Part shown: positions 51,890 to 59,436 of the stretch, piece by piece | Layout of the letters: every line of letters begins with the position of its first letter | Position numbering within the stretch: the stretch's first letter is position 1 | NCBI GenBank assembly: GCA_902522385.1 | Contig: CABYVK010000005.1 | Coordinates: 1 to 64,000 of the forward strand | DNA length: 64,000 nucleotides | Reading direction: 5' to 3' | Source of the DNA: an uncultured Pelagibacteraceae bacterium | Lineage (GTDB): Bacteria > Pseudomonadota > Alphaproteobacteria > Pelagibacterales > Pelagibacteraceae | Made by a program: the position numbers and the translations under genes | Notes under the pieces: generated by a model | The model's database searches: none | Told to the model about the DNA's origin: nothing | The model's input: the letters and a program-made list of their open reading frames with translations, nothing else

Positions 51890-53128
51890 ATGAAAATTGC
51901 TGTTGTTGGCTCAGGTATTTCTGGATTAAGTTCTGCTTATTATTTATCTAAAAAACACCATGTAGATCTTTTCGAGAGAGAGGATCATTTTGGTGGACAC
52001 TCTCATACAATAGATTTGTTTTTTGATGAAAAAAAAGTTTCAATAGATATTGGTTTTATTGTTTTTAATTTTCAAACTTATCCAAATTTAATTAATTTTT
52101 TTAAGGAAAATGATATTCAAATTGAAAAAAGCAACATGTCTTTTTCAGTTTCAGTAGATAATACGAAATTTGAATATTGTGGAAAAGGATTGAGTGGAAT
52201 TTTCTGCAATAAATCAAATTTATTTAACATTGATTTCTTAAAAATGTTTTTTGATATAATTAAATTTTATAAAAAAAGTGATCAAGCAACCATATCCAAT
52301 GACAAAATTACCTTAGGTGAATATTTAAAAATTAATAAATTATCCAAAACATTTGCTGATTATCATATAATACCAATGGTATCTGCAATTTGGTCTATGC
52401 CCCCTTATGAAGCAAGCAAAATGCCAATTAGTTTTTTTCTTAGATTTTTCCAAAATCATGGTTTGTTTAAATTGAAAAATAGACCACAGTGGTACACAGT
52501 AACCAATAGAAGTAGAACCTATGTGAGTAAAATAATTTCACAATTAAGTGGGGAATATTATAAAAATTATAAAGTCACAAAAATTAAAAGAAAAATGTCA
52601 GGACTAGATTTATATTACGGTGGAGAAAGTGAATTTTTTGATTATGACAAGGTTATTTTGGCAACACATGCTGATGAAGCCTTAGAGATAATTGAAAATC
52701 CAACTGAGGATGAGATAAATATTCTTTCGAATTTTAGCTACAAAGAAAATATAGCTTACATACATACAGATCAGCGGGCCATGCCAAAAAATAAAAAAGC
52801 TTGGTCTTCTTGGAATTCATCAATAGATAACAAGAATTTAGAGAAAAATTCAATAACCTATTGGTTAAATTTATTACAAAATTTAAAGTGTGATGAAAAT
52901 ATTTTCTTAACACTAAATCCTTACTTCAATATTGATGAGAAAAAAATATTGAAAAAAGTAAAATTTACACATCCATATTACGATCAAAAAGCGTTAGATG
53001 CTCAATCAGAGCTTATTAAAATACAAAATCAAAAAGATTTACTTTTTTGTGGCAGTTATTTTGGTTACGGATTTCATGAAGATGGAATAAAATCATCTCT
53101 TGAAATGCTGAAAAACCTTAATGATTAG
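51890..53128 (+). CDS. FAD-dependent amine-oxidase-like oxidoreductase (lipid-cluster type)
   Basis: A 412-residue flavoprotein with the Rossmann motif AVVGSGISGLSSAYYLS at 3-19 and FEREDHFGGHSHTIDL at about 34-49, then a NAD(P)-binding-like amine oxidase fold, and GSYFGYGFHEDGIKSS near the end for the FAD ring. It matches the group (COG2907-like) found beside DUF1365 and CFA-type methyltransferase genes in many Proteobacteria. Some alphaproteobacterial relatives act on methylated phospholipid acyl chains, but I cannot verify the match. It overlaps the DUF1365 gene by eight bases. Confidence 0.82.
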   Translation: MKIAVVGSGISGLSSAYYLSKKHHVDLFEREDHFGGHSHTIDLFFDEKKVSIDIGFIVFNFQTYPNLINFFKENDIQIEKSNMSFSVSVDNTKFEYCGKGLSGIFCNKSNLFNIDFLKMFFDIIKFYKKSDQATISNDKITLGEYLKINKLSKTFADYHIIPMVSAIWSMPPYEASKMPISFFLRFFQNHGLFKLKNRPQWYTVTNRSRTYVSKIISQLSGEYYKNYKVTKIKRKMSGLDLYYGGESEFFDYDKVILATHADEALEIIENPTEDEINILSNFSYKENIAYIHTDQRAMPKNKKAWSSWNSSIDNKNLEKNSITYWLNLLQNLKCDENIFLTLNPYFNIDEKKILKKVKFTHPYYDQKALDAQSELIKIQNQKDLLFCGSYFGYGFHEDGIKSSLEMLKNLND

Positions 53129-53885
53129 TTCTTGTATATATAATGGAAACGTAATCCATAAGAGATTTAAACCAAAAGAACATTTTTTTAAATATAAAGT
53201 ATTTTCACTTTTCATTGATCTATCAGAGCTAAATGAGCTTGATGATAAATTAAAATTTTTTTCATTCAATAAATTTAATCTTATTAGTTTTTACGAAAAA
53301 GATCATGGAGACCGTGATGAGTCTTCTCTTTTTGAGTGGGTAAAAAAAAATCTAATTAATAACGAAATCAGTACAGACAACATAAAAGTTAAACTTTTAT
53401 GCTATCCAAGAATATTTGGTTATGTTTTTAATCCACTAAGTATTTTTTTTGTATACGATAATAATGATAAATTAATTTCTATATTATATGAGGTTAAAAA
53501 TACATTTGGTGAGCAACACACATATATTTTTAAAGTAGAGGGACAAAATAAAGTAATTCAAAATAATTGCTCAAAAAAATTTCATGTTTCACCATTTATT
53601 GAAATGGATTGTAATTATTTTTTTAGGATATTAAATCCAGACCAGAAGTTATCAGTTGTAATTGATCAATATGATCAAGAAGGAAAAATTCTTTTTGCAT
53701 CTCAAGATGGTGAAAGATCTGCTTTGACAAGCAAAAACTTAATGATTTCTTATCTTAAACACCCTTTAATGACATTTAAAATTATCTCTGCGATACATTT
53801 TGAAGCGTTTAAATTGTGGTTTAAAGGAATAAAATTTATTAAGAAAAAATTTAAAATTAAAAATAATATTACAGTAGAAAATTAA
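53121..53885 (+). CDS. DUF1365 family protein
   Basis: A 254-residue protein with SCIYNGNVIHKRFKPKEHFFKYKVFSLFIDLSEL at the N-terminus, LLCYPRIFGYVFNPLSIFFVYD in the middle and FHVSPFIEMDCNYFF later, the signature of DUF1365. Several conserved aromatic and histidine residues are present but no known catalytic motif. In other genomes it lies between the FAD oxidoreductase and CFA-type methyltransferase as here, so it is likely part of the same lipid modification. It overlaps both neighbours. Confidence 0.85.
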   Translation: MISSCIYNGNVIHKRFKPKEHFFKYKVFSLFIDLSELNELDDKLKFFSFNKFNLISFYEKDHGDRDESSLFEWVKKNLINNEISTDNIKVKLLCYPRIFGYVFNPLSIFFVYDNNDKLISILYEVKNTFGEQHTYIFKVEGQNKVIQNNCSKKFHVSPFIEMDCNYFFRILNPDQKLSVVIDQYDQEGKILFASQDGERSALTSKNLMISYLKHPLMTFKIISAIHFEAFKLWFKGIKFIKKKFKIKNNITVEN

Positions 53886-55063
53886 TGTTTTTAAATAACA
53901 CTGCAGATAAATTAGTTTTTAAATTTCTTAATAAAATAAATCATGGTTATCTAGAGCTTACTACACATGACGGAAAAGTTTTAAAGTTTGGAAATCCAAA
54001 TGAAAAATTGCATGCAAATATTTCAATCAAAAAACCAGATTTTAATTATAATTTAATTAGAGGTGGTAGTATTGGATTTGCTGAGAGCTACATGAGAGGT
54101 GAATTTGAAACTAATAACTTATCAAATTTAATCGAATTAACTGCAAGAAATATAGAAGTAATACATAAATTCTCAGGCCTTCTTGATTTTCCAATAATTA
54201 ATTTTGTAAAAAATAAAATTATTAAAAATACAAAAAGTAGAAGCAAAGAAAATATTGCTAAACATTATGATCTAGGTAATGATTTTTTTTCTCTTTGGTT
54301 AGATGACACACTTACATACTCTAGTGCTATTTTTGATGATAAATCAAAAAATCTATCTGATGCTCAAATTAACAAATATCAAAAATTAATTGATCTAATT
54401 AAACCAAATAGTGGTGACAATATTTTAGAAATAGGATGTGGTTGGGGAGGTTTTGCCGAGTATCTAGGTAAAAAATATGATGTTAAACTAGACTGTATTA
54501 CAATATCAAAAAAACAATTTGAATTCGCAAAAGAAAGAATTTTTAATTGTGGTTTAAACGAAAAAGTAAATATTGAAATAAAAGATTACAGAGATCTTAA
54601 AGGCAAATACAATTCAATTGCTTCTATAGAGATGATTGAGGCAGTTGGTCAAAATTATTTAGAGGGTTATTTTAAAACTATTAAAGCTAACTTATCTGAT
54701 GGTGGCAAAGCAGCTATTCAGGCAATTACTATCGATGATAGGTTATTTGATAGATATAAAAACAAACAAGATTTTATTCAAAAATATATTTTTCCAGGTG
54801 GTTTTTTGCCAAATAAAAATAGCATTAATCGATATGTTTCTGACAACGGTTTAACTGTTAATACATATATTTCTTATGCTGATCACTATGCAAATACACT
54901 GGCTATATGGAGAAATGAGTTTTTAACAAAATGGGATTTAATAAAAAATCAAGGTTTTGACTCAACATTTAAAAGAATGTGGGAGTTTTACCTTTCTTAT
55001 TGTGAAGCAGGATTTAAGTCAAAAAATATAGATCTAATTCAGTTTTCAATGCAAAATAAATAA
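53885..55063 (+). CDS. cfa: Cyclopropane-fatty-acid synthase family methyltransferase
   Basis: This 392-residue SAM-dependent enzyme has an N-terminal lipid-binding domain and the C-terminal methyltransferase core, with KHYDLGNDFFSLWLDDTLTYSSAIF at about 126-150, the SAM motif ILEIGCGWGGFAEYLG at about 180-195, and SIEMIEAVGQNYLEGYF. It transfers a methyl or methylene group onto unsaturated phospholipid chains. The family includes true cyclopropane synthases and enzymes that make methyl-branched acyl chains, which the sequence alone does not separate. It sits after DUF1365, overlapping by one base. Confidence 0.9.
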   Translation: MFLNNTADKLVFKFLNKINHGYLELTTHDGKVLKFGNPNEKLHANISIKKPDFNYNLIRGGSIGFAESYMRGEFETNNLSNLIELTARNIEVIHKFSGLLDFPIINFVKNKIIKNTKSRSKENIAKHYDLGNDFFSLWLDDTLTYSSAIFDDKSKNLSDAQINKYQKLIDLIKPNSGDNILEIGCGWGGFAEYLGKKYDVKLDCITISKKQFEFAKERIFNCGLNEKVNIEIKDYRDLKGKYNSIASIEMIEAVGQNYLEGYFKTIKANLSDGGKAAIQAITIDDRLFDRYKNKQDFIQKYIFPGGFLPNKNSINRYVSDNGLTVNTYISYADHYANTLAIWRNEFLTKWDLIKNQGFDSTFKRMWEFYLSYCEAGFKSKNIDLIQFSMQNK

Positions 55064-55079
55064 AATAATGGAGATATTT

Positions 55080-55628
55080 ATGCGACATATAAAAATTATT
55101 AAGTCAATTTCGTTGATAATTTTATTATTCTTAATTACAAGTTGCTCGAATAATAGCGCTATGAAACCAGAAGATTTTAAAAATAAAGAACCGAGATTAA
55201 TCATTGAAGAATATTTATCTGGAAATGTTAAGGCTTGGGGTGTTCTACAAAATAGATCAGGAAAAGTTACAAGACAATTTTCTGCAGACTTAAATGGAAC
55301 TTGGGATGGAAAGCAGTTAATTCTTAAAGAAAAATTTAATTGGGATGATGGTGAAGTTCAAGACCGAGAATGGAGAATAAATAAAATTGATGAAAACAAT
55401 TATGAAGGGACAGCAGGTGATGTTGTTGGTAAAGCGAAAGGTTATTCTTATGGACCTGCATTTAAATTTGAATATGTTTTATTAGTTCCAGTCAAAGGTA
55501 AAGAGATAAAAATCACTTTTGATGATTGGATTTTTAAACAAGATGATAGAGTTGCAATAAATAGAGCAACTATGACAAAGTTTGGTTTTAAAGTAGCAGA
55601 ATTAACAGTTGTATTTGTAAAAGATTAA
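55080..55628 (+). CDS. DUF3833 family lipoprotein
   Basis: I take the ATG at 55080 (182 residues) because GGAG at 55070-55073 lies six bases upstream; an ATG at 55068 is also in frame. The protein starts with a lipoprotein signal ending in LITSCS, so the mature end is a diacylated cysteine. The body is beta-rich (VKAWGVLQNRSGKVTRQFSADLNGTWDG; KFNWDDGEVQDREWRINKI), typical of DUF3833, a lipocalin-like fold found in the same cluster type. It may carry or sense modified lipid at the envelope. Confidence 0.85.
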   Translation: MRHIKIIKSISLIILLFLITSCSNNSAMKPEDFKNKEPRLIIEEYLSGNVKAWGVLQNRSGKVTRQFSADLNGTWDGKQLILKEKFNWDDGEVQDREWRINKIDENNYEGTAGDVVGKAKGYSYGPAFKFEYVLLVPVKGKEIKITFDDWIFKQDDRVAINRATMTKFGFKVAELTVVFVKD

Positions 55629-56387
55629 CTATTTTTTTTGATATTTTGTGAGTTTTCCAACTAATCCAAAATAAACTTTACTTGGTAAAAAACTAAGCAG
55701 CTTTAATGTTATTGTAAGTGATTTTGGAAAATGTATTTCAAATGTATTTTTGTTTACTAAACCTTCAAAGATTTGATCTGCTGCATACTCGGGTGTTTTT
55801 AAAAAAGGCATTTTAAAATCATTTTTATCTGTCATTGGAGTTTTAATAAAACCAGGAGAAACTAAACAAACACGTACATTGTGTCTTTTAAAATCAAAGT
55901 ACAAACTTTCAGCTAAGTTATTTAATGCCGATTTTGATGGTCCATATCCAGTTGAATTAGGTAATCCCCTATATCCCGCAATTGATGACACAATAGTTAT
56001 TATTCCTTTTTTTTTATCTCTAAAGTACTGTTCAACAGCTTTAATACAATTAACTGTTCCAAAAAAATTTACCTTAAATACGTCTTCCATTTGCTCGACA
56101 TCTATTTCTCTCTCTTTTTTAGGATCCCATGTTCCAGTTGAAAAAAAACAAATATCTATATTTTCAAATTTGTTTTTAATTTCATTAAATACTTCTTTAC
56201 ACTTTTCTTTGTTAGTCACATCTAAAGGAAAACCTGAAATATTTTCATAAGAATTTGAAAGTTCATTCAACAATTCAGCTCGTCTTGCAGATATAGCAAC
56301 GTTCCATCCCATGGCTGCGAACTTAATTGCTAAAGCTTTACCAATGCCAGTACTTCCTCCAGTAATCCAAATAGTTTTTTTACTCAT
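55629..56387 (-). CDS. Short-chain dehydrogenase/reductase
   Basis: The 252-residue protein has the nucleotide motif TGGSTGIGKALA at 8-19, the structural segment with SSIAGY, and the catalytic YxxxK (YGPSKSALNN) at about 148-152. The C-terminal part after VSPGFIKTPM is hydrophobic with a basic tail, so membrane association is likely. It is convergent with the lipoprotein gene. SDR genes accompany this lipid cluster in other Proteobacteria, so a role in processing modified fatty chains is likely but unproven. Confidence 0.9.
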   Translation of the reverse strand: MSKKTIWITGGSTGIGKALAIKFAAMGWNVAISARRAELLNELSNSYENISGFPLDVTNKEKCKEVFNEIKNKFENIDICFFSTGTWDPKKEREIDVEQMEDVFKVNFFGTVNCIKAVEQYFRDKKKGIITIVSSIAGYRGLPNSTGYGPSKSALNNLAESLYFDFKRHNVRVCLVSPGFIKTPMTDKNDFKMPFLKTPEYAADQIFEGLVNKNTFEIHFPKSLTITLKLLSFLPSKVYFGLVGKLTKYQKK

Positions 56388-56395
56388 TTTTTGTT

Positions 56396-56878
56396 ATGTA
56401 TATATTTAATATGCTTAAAAACAAATTTTTAACATTTTTGTCGTTTCTTGCTATTACATTCTCTGCCTCATTGATTGGTGGTTTGTCTACAATTACATTT
56501 AAAGAACCTTGGTACTCACTATTAAATAAACCAACTTTTAATCCTCCAGATTGGATATTTGGTCCTGTCTGGACATCTCTTTATTTAATGATGACTTTCT
56601 CTATATGGCTTTATTGGCATACTAAAAATAGAGATATGAATACTGTTTATATTTACTTTATTCATTTAATTTTCAATACAACTTGGAGTGTAGTTTTTTT
56701 TGTTTTTCACAACATGGTTTTGGCTCTTTTAGTCTTAATCATACTAATAGTGTTAATAATCAATCTTATTTTAAGGTTCAAACGCGTCAAGATGTTGAGC
56801 GCCTACTTAATGATTCCATATTTACTTTGGTGTAGCTTTGCACTAATTCTGAATACAAGCTTAATTATGTTAAATTAG
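56396..56878 (+). CDS. tspO: TspO/MBR family membrane protein
   Basis: The protein is 160 residues from the ATG at 56396, or 155 from the one at 56411. It has five hydrophobic helices and the TspO features: NKPTFNPPDWIFGPVWTSLYLMM, with tryptophan-rich loops, and FNTTWSVVFFVFHNMVLALLV. TspO binds porphyrins and cholesterol-like molecules and in Rhodobacter takes part in redox and light regulation. It is divergent from the SDR gene with only eight bases between. It probably belongs to the same stress/lipid neighbourhood. Confidence 0.92.
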   Translation: MYIFNMLKNKFLTFLSFLAITFSASLIGGLSTITFKEPWYSLLNKPTFNPPDWIFGPVWTSLYLMMTFSIWLYWHTKNRDMNTVYIYFIHLIFNTTWSVVFFVFHNMVLALLVLIILIVLIINLILRFKRVKMLSAYLMIPYLLWCSFALILNTSLIMLN

Positions 56879-56880
56879 AT

Positions 56881-57984
56881 ATGGATGATATTGTAGTAAT
56901 TGGTGGTGGAATAATAGGGGCGGCAACTGCTTATTTTTTATCCAAAGAAGGTAGAAAAGTAAAAGTTATTGAAAGAGATCCTACTTATAAAACAGCTTCA
57001 TTCCCATTATCTCTAGGTGGTTTTAGAAGACAATTTTTCCAAAAAGAAAATATTTTATTAGGAAAATTTGCAAGAGAATTTATTTTTCAAATACCAGAAT
57101 TATTAAAAACAGAAAAAAATCCTAATCCAACAGCTAGTATGGTAACCAACGGTTATCTTTTAATGTTTGGCCCTGAACATGCTGAAGAACAATATAGAGC
57201 ATTAGAAAATCATAAAGAATGTGATGCAGGAACAAAAAATATTAAAGGGTTGGAATTATCTAAGGTCTTCCCTTATGTGAATAGTGAAGGGATAGAGACA
57301 GCAACTTATACGGATAATCAAAGTGAAGGATGGATTGATCCATTTATGTTTCATAGCGCTCTTAAAAGTAAAGCTATAGAGCTTGGAGCAGAATTTATTA
57401 AAGGTGAAGTAAAAAGTATTTCTGAAATAAATGCCAAAACAATTGTTTCTGCAGCTGGTTGTTGGACAAAAGAATTGTTAGAGGATATTCCTGTTGTTCC
57501 TCAAAAGCATACAGTGTTTAGAGTAAAATGCCCAACATATATAAAAGAAATGCCACTAAGTGGAGATTTAACAACGGGTGTTTATTGGAGACCAGAAGGA
57601 GGAGAATATTTAGCAGGATCACCTATTTCTGTGTTTGATGCAGATGATTTGGAACCAGCTTGGAATGATTTTGAGGAATTAGTTTGGCCAGCTCTTGCTA
57701 AGAGAATACCTGCCTTTGAGGAATTAAAGTTAACTGGTGGATGGGCAGGTTACTATGATTGTAATAGATTGGATAATAATGCAGTTGTTGGTAAGCACCC
57801 AAAATATGACAATGTTTACATGGCTTCTGGATTTACAGGCCGAGGATTAATGCAGGCACCAGGTATCGGTAGGGCCTTAACTGAATTAATCACAACAGGA
57901 TCATATCAAACAATTGATATAAGTGATTTTGCAGTTGAGAGAGTTTTGGGTAAATCTGCTAGGCCAGAGCCCTACGTTCTATAA
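56881..57984 (+). CDS. DAO-family FAD-dependent oxidoreductase (sarcosine/dimethylglycine-type)
   Basis: This 367-residue flavoenzyme has the Rossmann motif VVIGGGIIGAATAYFLSKEG at 4-23, ERDPTYKTASFPLSLGGFRRQF, and a C-terminal GGWAGYYDCNRLDNNAVVGKHPKYDNVYMASGFTGRGLMQAPGIG region binding FAD, as in sarcosine-oxidase-like DAO enzymes. These oxidise secondary or tertiary amines and can release C1 units. The substrate is not determined. It is two bases after tspO and convergent with selO. SAR11 bacteria are known to use such amines. Confidence 0.85.
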   Translation: MDDIVVIGGGIIGAATAYFLSKEGRKVKVIERDPTYKTASFPLSLGGFRRQFFQKENILLGKFAREFIFQIPELLKTEKNPNPTASMVTNGYLLMFGPEHAEEQYRALENHKECDAGTKNIKGLELSKVFPYVNSEGIETATYTDNQSEGWIDPFMFHSALKSKAIELGAEFIKGEVKSISEINAKTIVSAAGCWTKELLEDIPVVPQKHTVFRVKCPTYIKEMPLSGDLTTGVYWRPEGGEYLAGSPISVFDADDLEPAWNDFEELVWPALAKRIPAFEELKLTGGWAGYYDCNRLDNNAVVGKHPKYDNVYMASGFTGRGLMQAPGIGRALTELITTGSYQTIDISDFAVERVLGKSARPEPYVL

Positions 57985-57985
57985 T

Positions 57986-59431
57986 TTAAGTTCCACAAAA
58001 AGTTTGATATTTTTCATTGCTCGATGGAGCAGGCGTTTGATATTCCTCAATATTATTCTGATTGTCATAAGGATTTTTTAAAATAACTAATAATTTTTTC
58101 ATTTTATCTAAACCTCCTTTGTCTGCTTCAGCTAAAGCTTCCTCTACTTTATGATTTCTAGGAATTACAATTGGATTATTTGATTTCATAAGTTTGCTTT
58201 GTTTTTCCTTAGTTGAATTATCTAACTCAGATCTTTTTTTCCATTCATTTTTCCAATCGATAAAATTATTATTTTTATAAATTTCATCAGAATTGATATC
58301 CATTAGATTACAAAAAGTATTTGTGTAATCTGCTTTATTTTTTTCCATCCAATTAAATAAATCATTAATTAATTTTTTATCATTTTTATCCTCACCAAAT
58401 AGACCAAGCTTATCTCTCATCATATTTAACCATTTATCTTCATAAATATTTTGGAAATTATCAATTAAATCTGTTGCTAATTTAATTGCAGTATTTTCAT
58501 TTTTGTCAATTAGAGGGATTAAACATTCTGCAAATCTTGCTAAATTCCACTTTGTAATTGGTGGTTGATTAGAAAAGGCATATCTCCCAAATTTATCGAT
58601 TGAGCTAAATACAGTTTTTGGATCATAATGATCCATAAATGCACAAGGACCGTAATCAATGGTTTCACCTGAAATTGCCATGTTATCAGTATTCATAACC
58701 CCATGAATAAATCCAACTCTCATCCAATTGATTACTAGCTGGCATTGCTTTTCCATAACAAGATTTAACAAGTCTAACGCTTTTGAATTTGATGATTTAA
58801 TTTCTGGATAATGCCTGTTTATTGTGTAGTCGACTAAAGTATTTAAATTTTCAATGTTTTGAGTTGCAGCTATATATTGAAATGTTCCAACCCGAAGATG
58901 ACTTGATGCAACTCTTGTTAATATAGCGCCCTGTAAAAGATTTTCTCTTACAACTTTTTCTCCAGTTTTAACAACAGCAAGACTTCTAGTAGTTGGAATA
59001 TTTAATGAATGTATGGCTTCACTGATAATGTATTCTCTAAGCATAGGTCCTAGTGCTGCTCTTCCATCACCACCTCTAGAAAAAGAAGTTCTTCCTGAAC
59101 CTTTAAACTGAATGTCAAAACGATTGTCATTGTTTACTAAATGCTCACCCAATAAAACTGCTCTACCATCTCCTAACATGGTAAAGTGTCCAAATTGATG
59201 ACCTGCATATGCTTGCGCAATGGTATTAGTTTCTTCCGGTATGGAGTTTCCAGAAAATATTTCTGCTAATTTTTTTTTATCTGTTTTTGAAAAATCTAAA
59301 TTTAAATTAGATGCTAGTTCCTCATTTAAAATTACTAATTCAGGATCATGAACAGGAGTTGGTTTAATATTTTCTTTAAACGTATTTGATAACTTTGAAT
59401 ATGTATTATCAAAATGCCAACCAATGGTCAT
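57986..59431 (-). CDS. selO: SelO/YdiU pseudokinase (protein adenylyltransferase)
   Basis: SelO transfers AMP to Ser, Thr or Tyr of proteins, a redox-related regulator. The 481-residue protein has the YAGHQFGHFTMLGDGRAVLLGEHL region, the ATP-binding lysine in FDIQFKGSGRTSFSRGGDGRAALGPMLREYI, and the catalytic-loop and metal segments GVMNTDNMAISGETIDYGPCAFMD. The C-terminus is CGT, the redox-sensitive cysteine position of the family. It starts five bases after the fdsA stop on the same strand, so it may be cotranscribed with formate dehydrogenase. Confidence 0.93.
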   Translation of the reverse strand: MTIGWHFDNTYSKLSNTFKENIKPTPVHDPELVILNEELASNLNLDFSKTDKKKLAEIFSGNSIPEETNTIAQAYAGHQFGHFTMLGDGRAVLLGEHLVNNDNRFDIQFKGSGRTSFSRGGDGRAALGPMLREYIISEAIHSLNIPTTRSLAVVKTGEKVVRENLLQGAILTRVASSHLRVGTFQYIAATQNIENLNTLVDYTINRHYPEIKSSNSKALDLLNLVMEKQCQLVINWMRVGFIHGVMNTDNMAISGETIDYGPCAFMDHYDPKTVFSSIDKFGRYAFSNQPPITKWNLARFAECLIPLIDKNENTAIKLATDLIDNFQNIYEDKWLNMMRDKLGLFGEDKNDKKLINDLFNWMEKNKADYTNTFCNLMDINSDEIYKNNNFIDWKNEWKKRSELDNSTKEKQSKLMKSNNPIVIPRNHKVEEALAEADKGGLDKMKKLLVILKNPYDNQNNIEEYQTPAPSSNEKYQTFCGT

Positions 59432-59436
59432 TTTAA

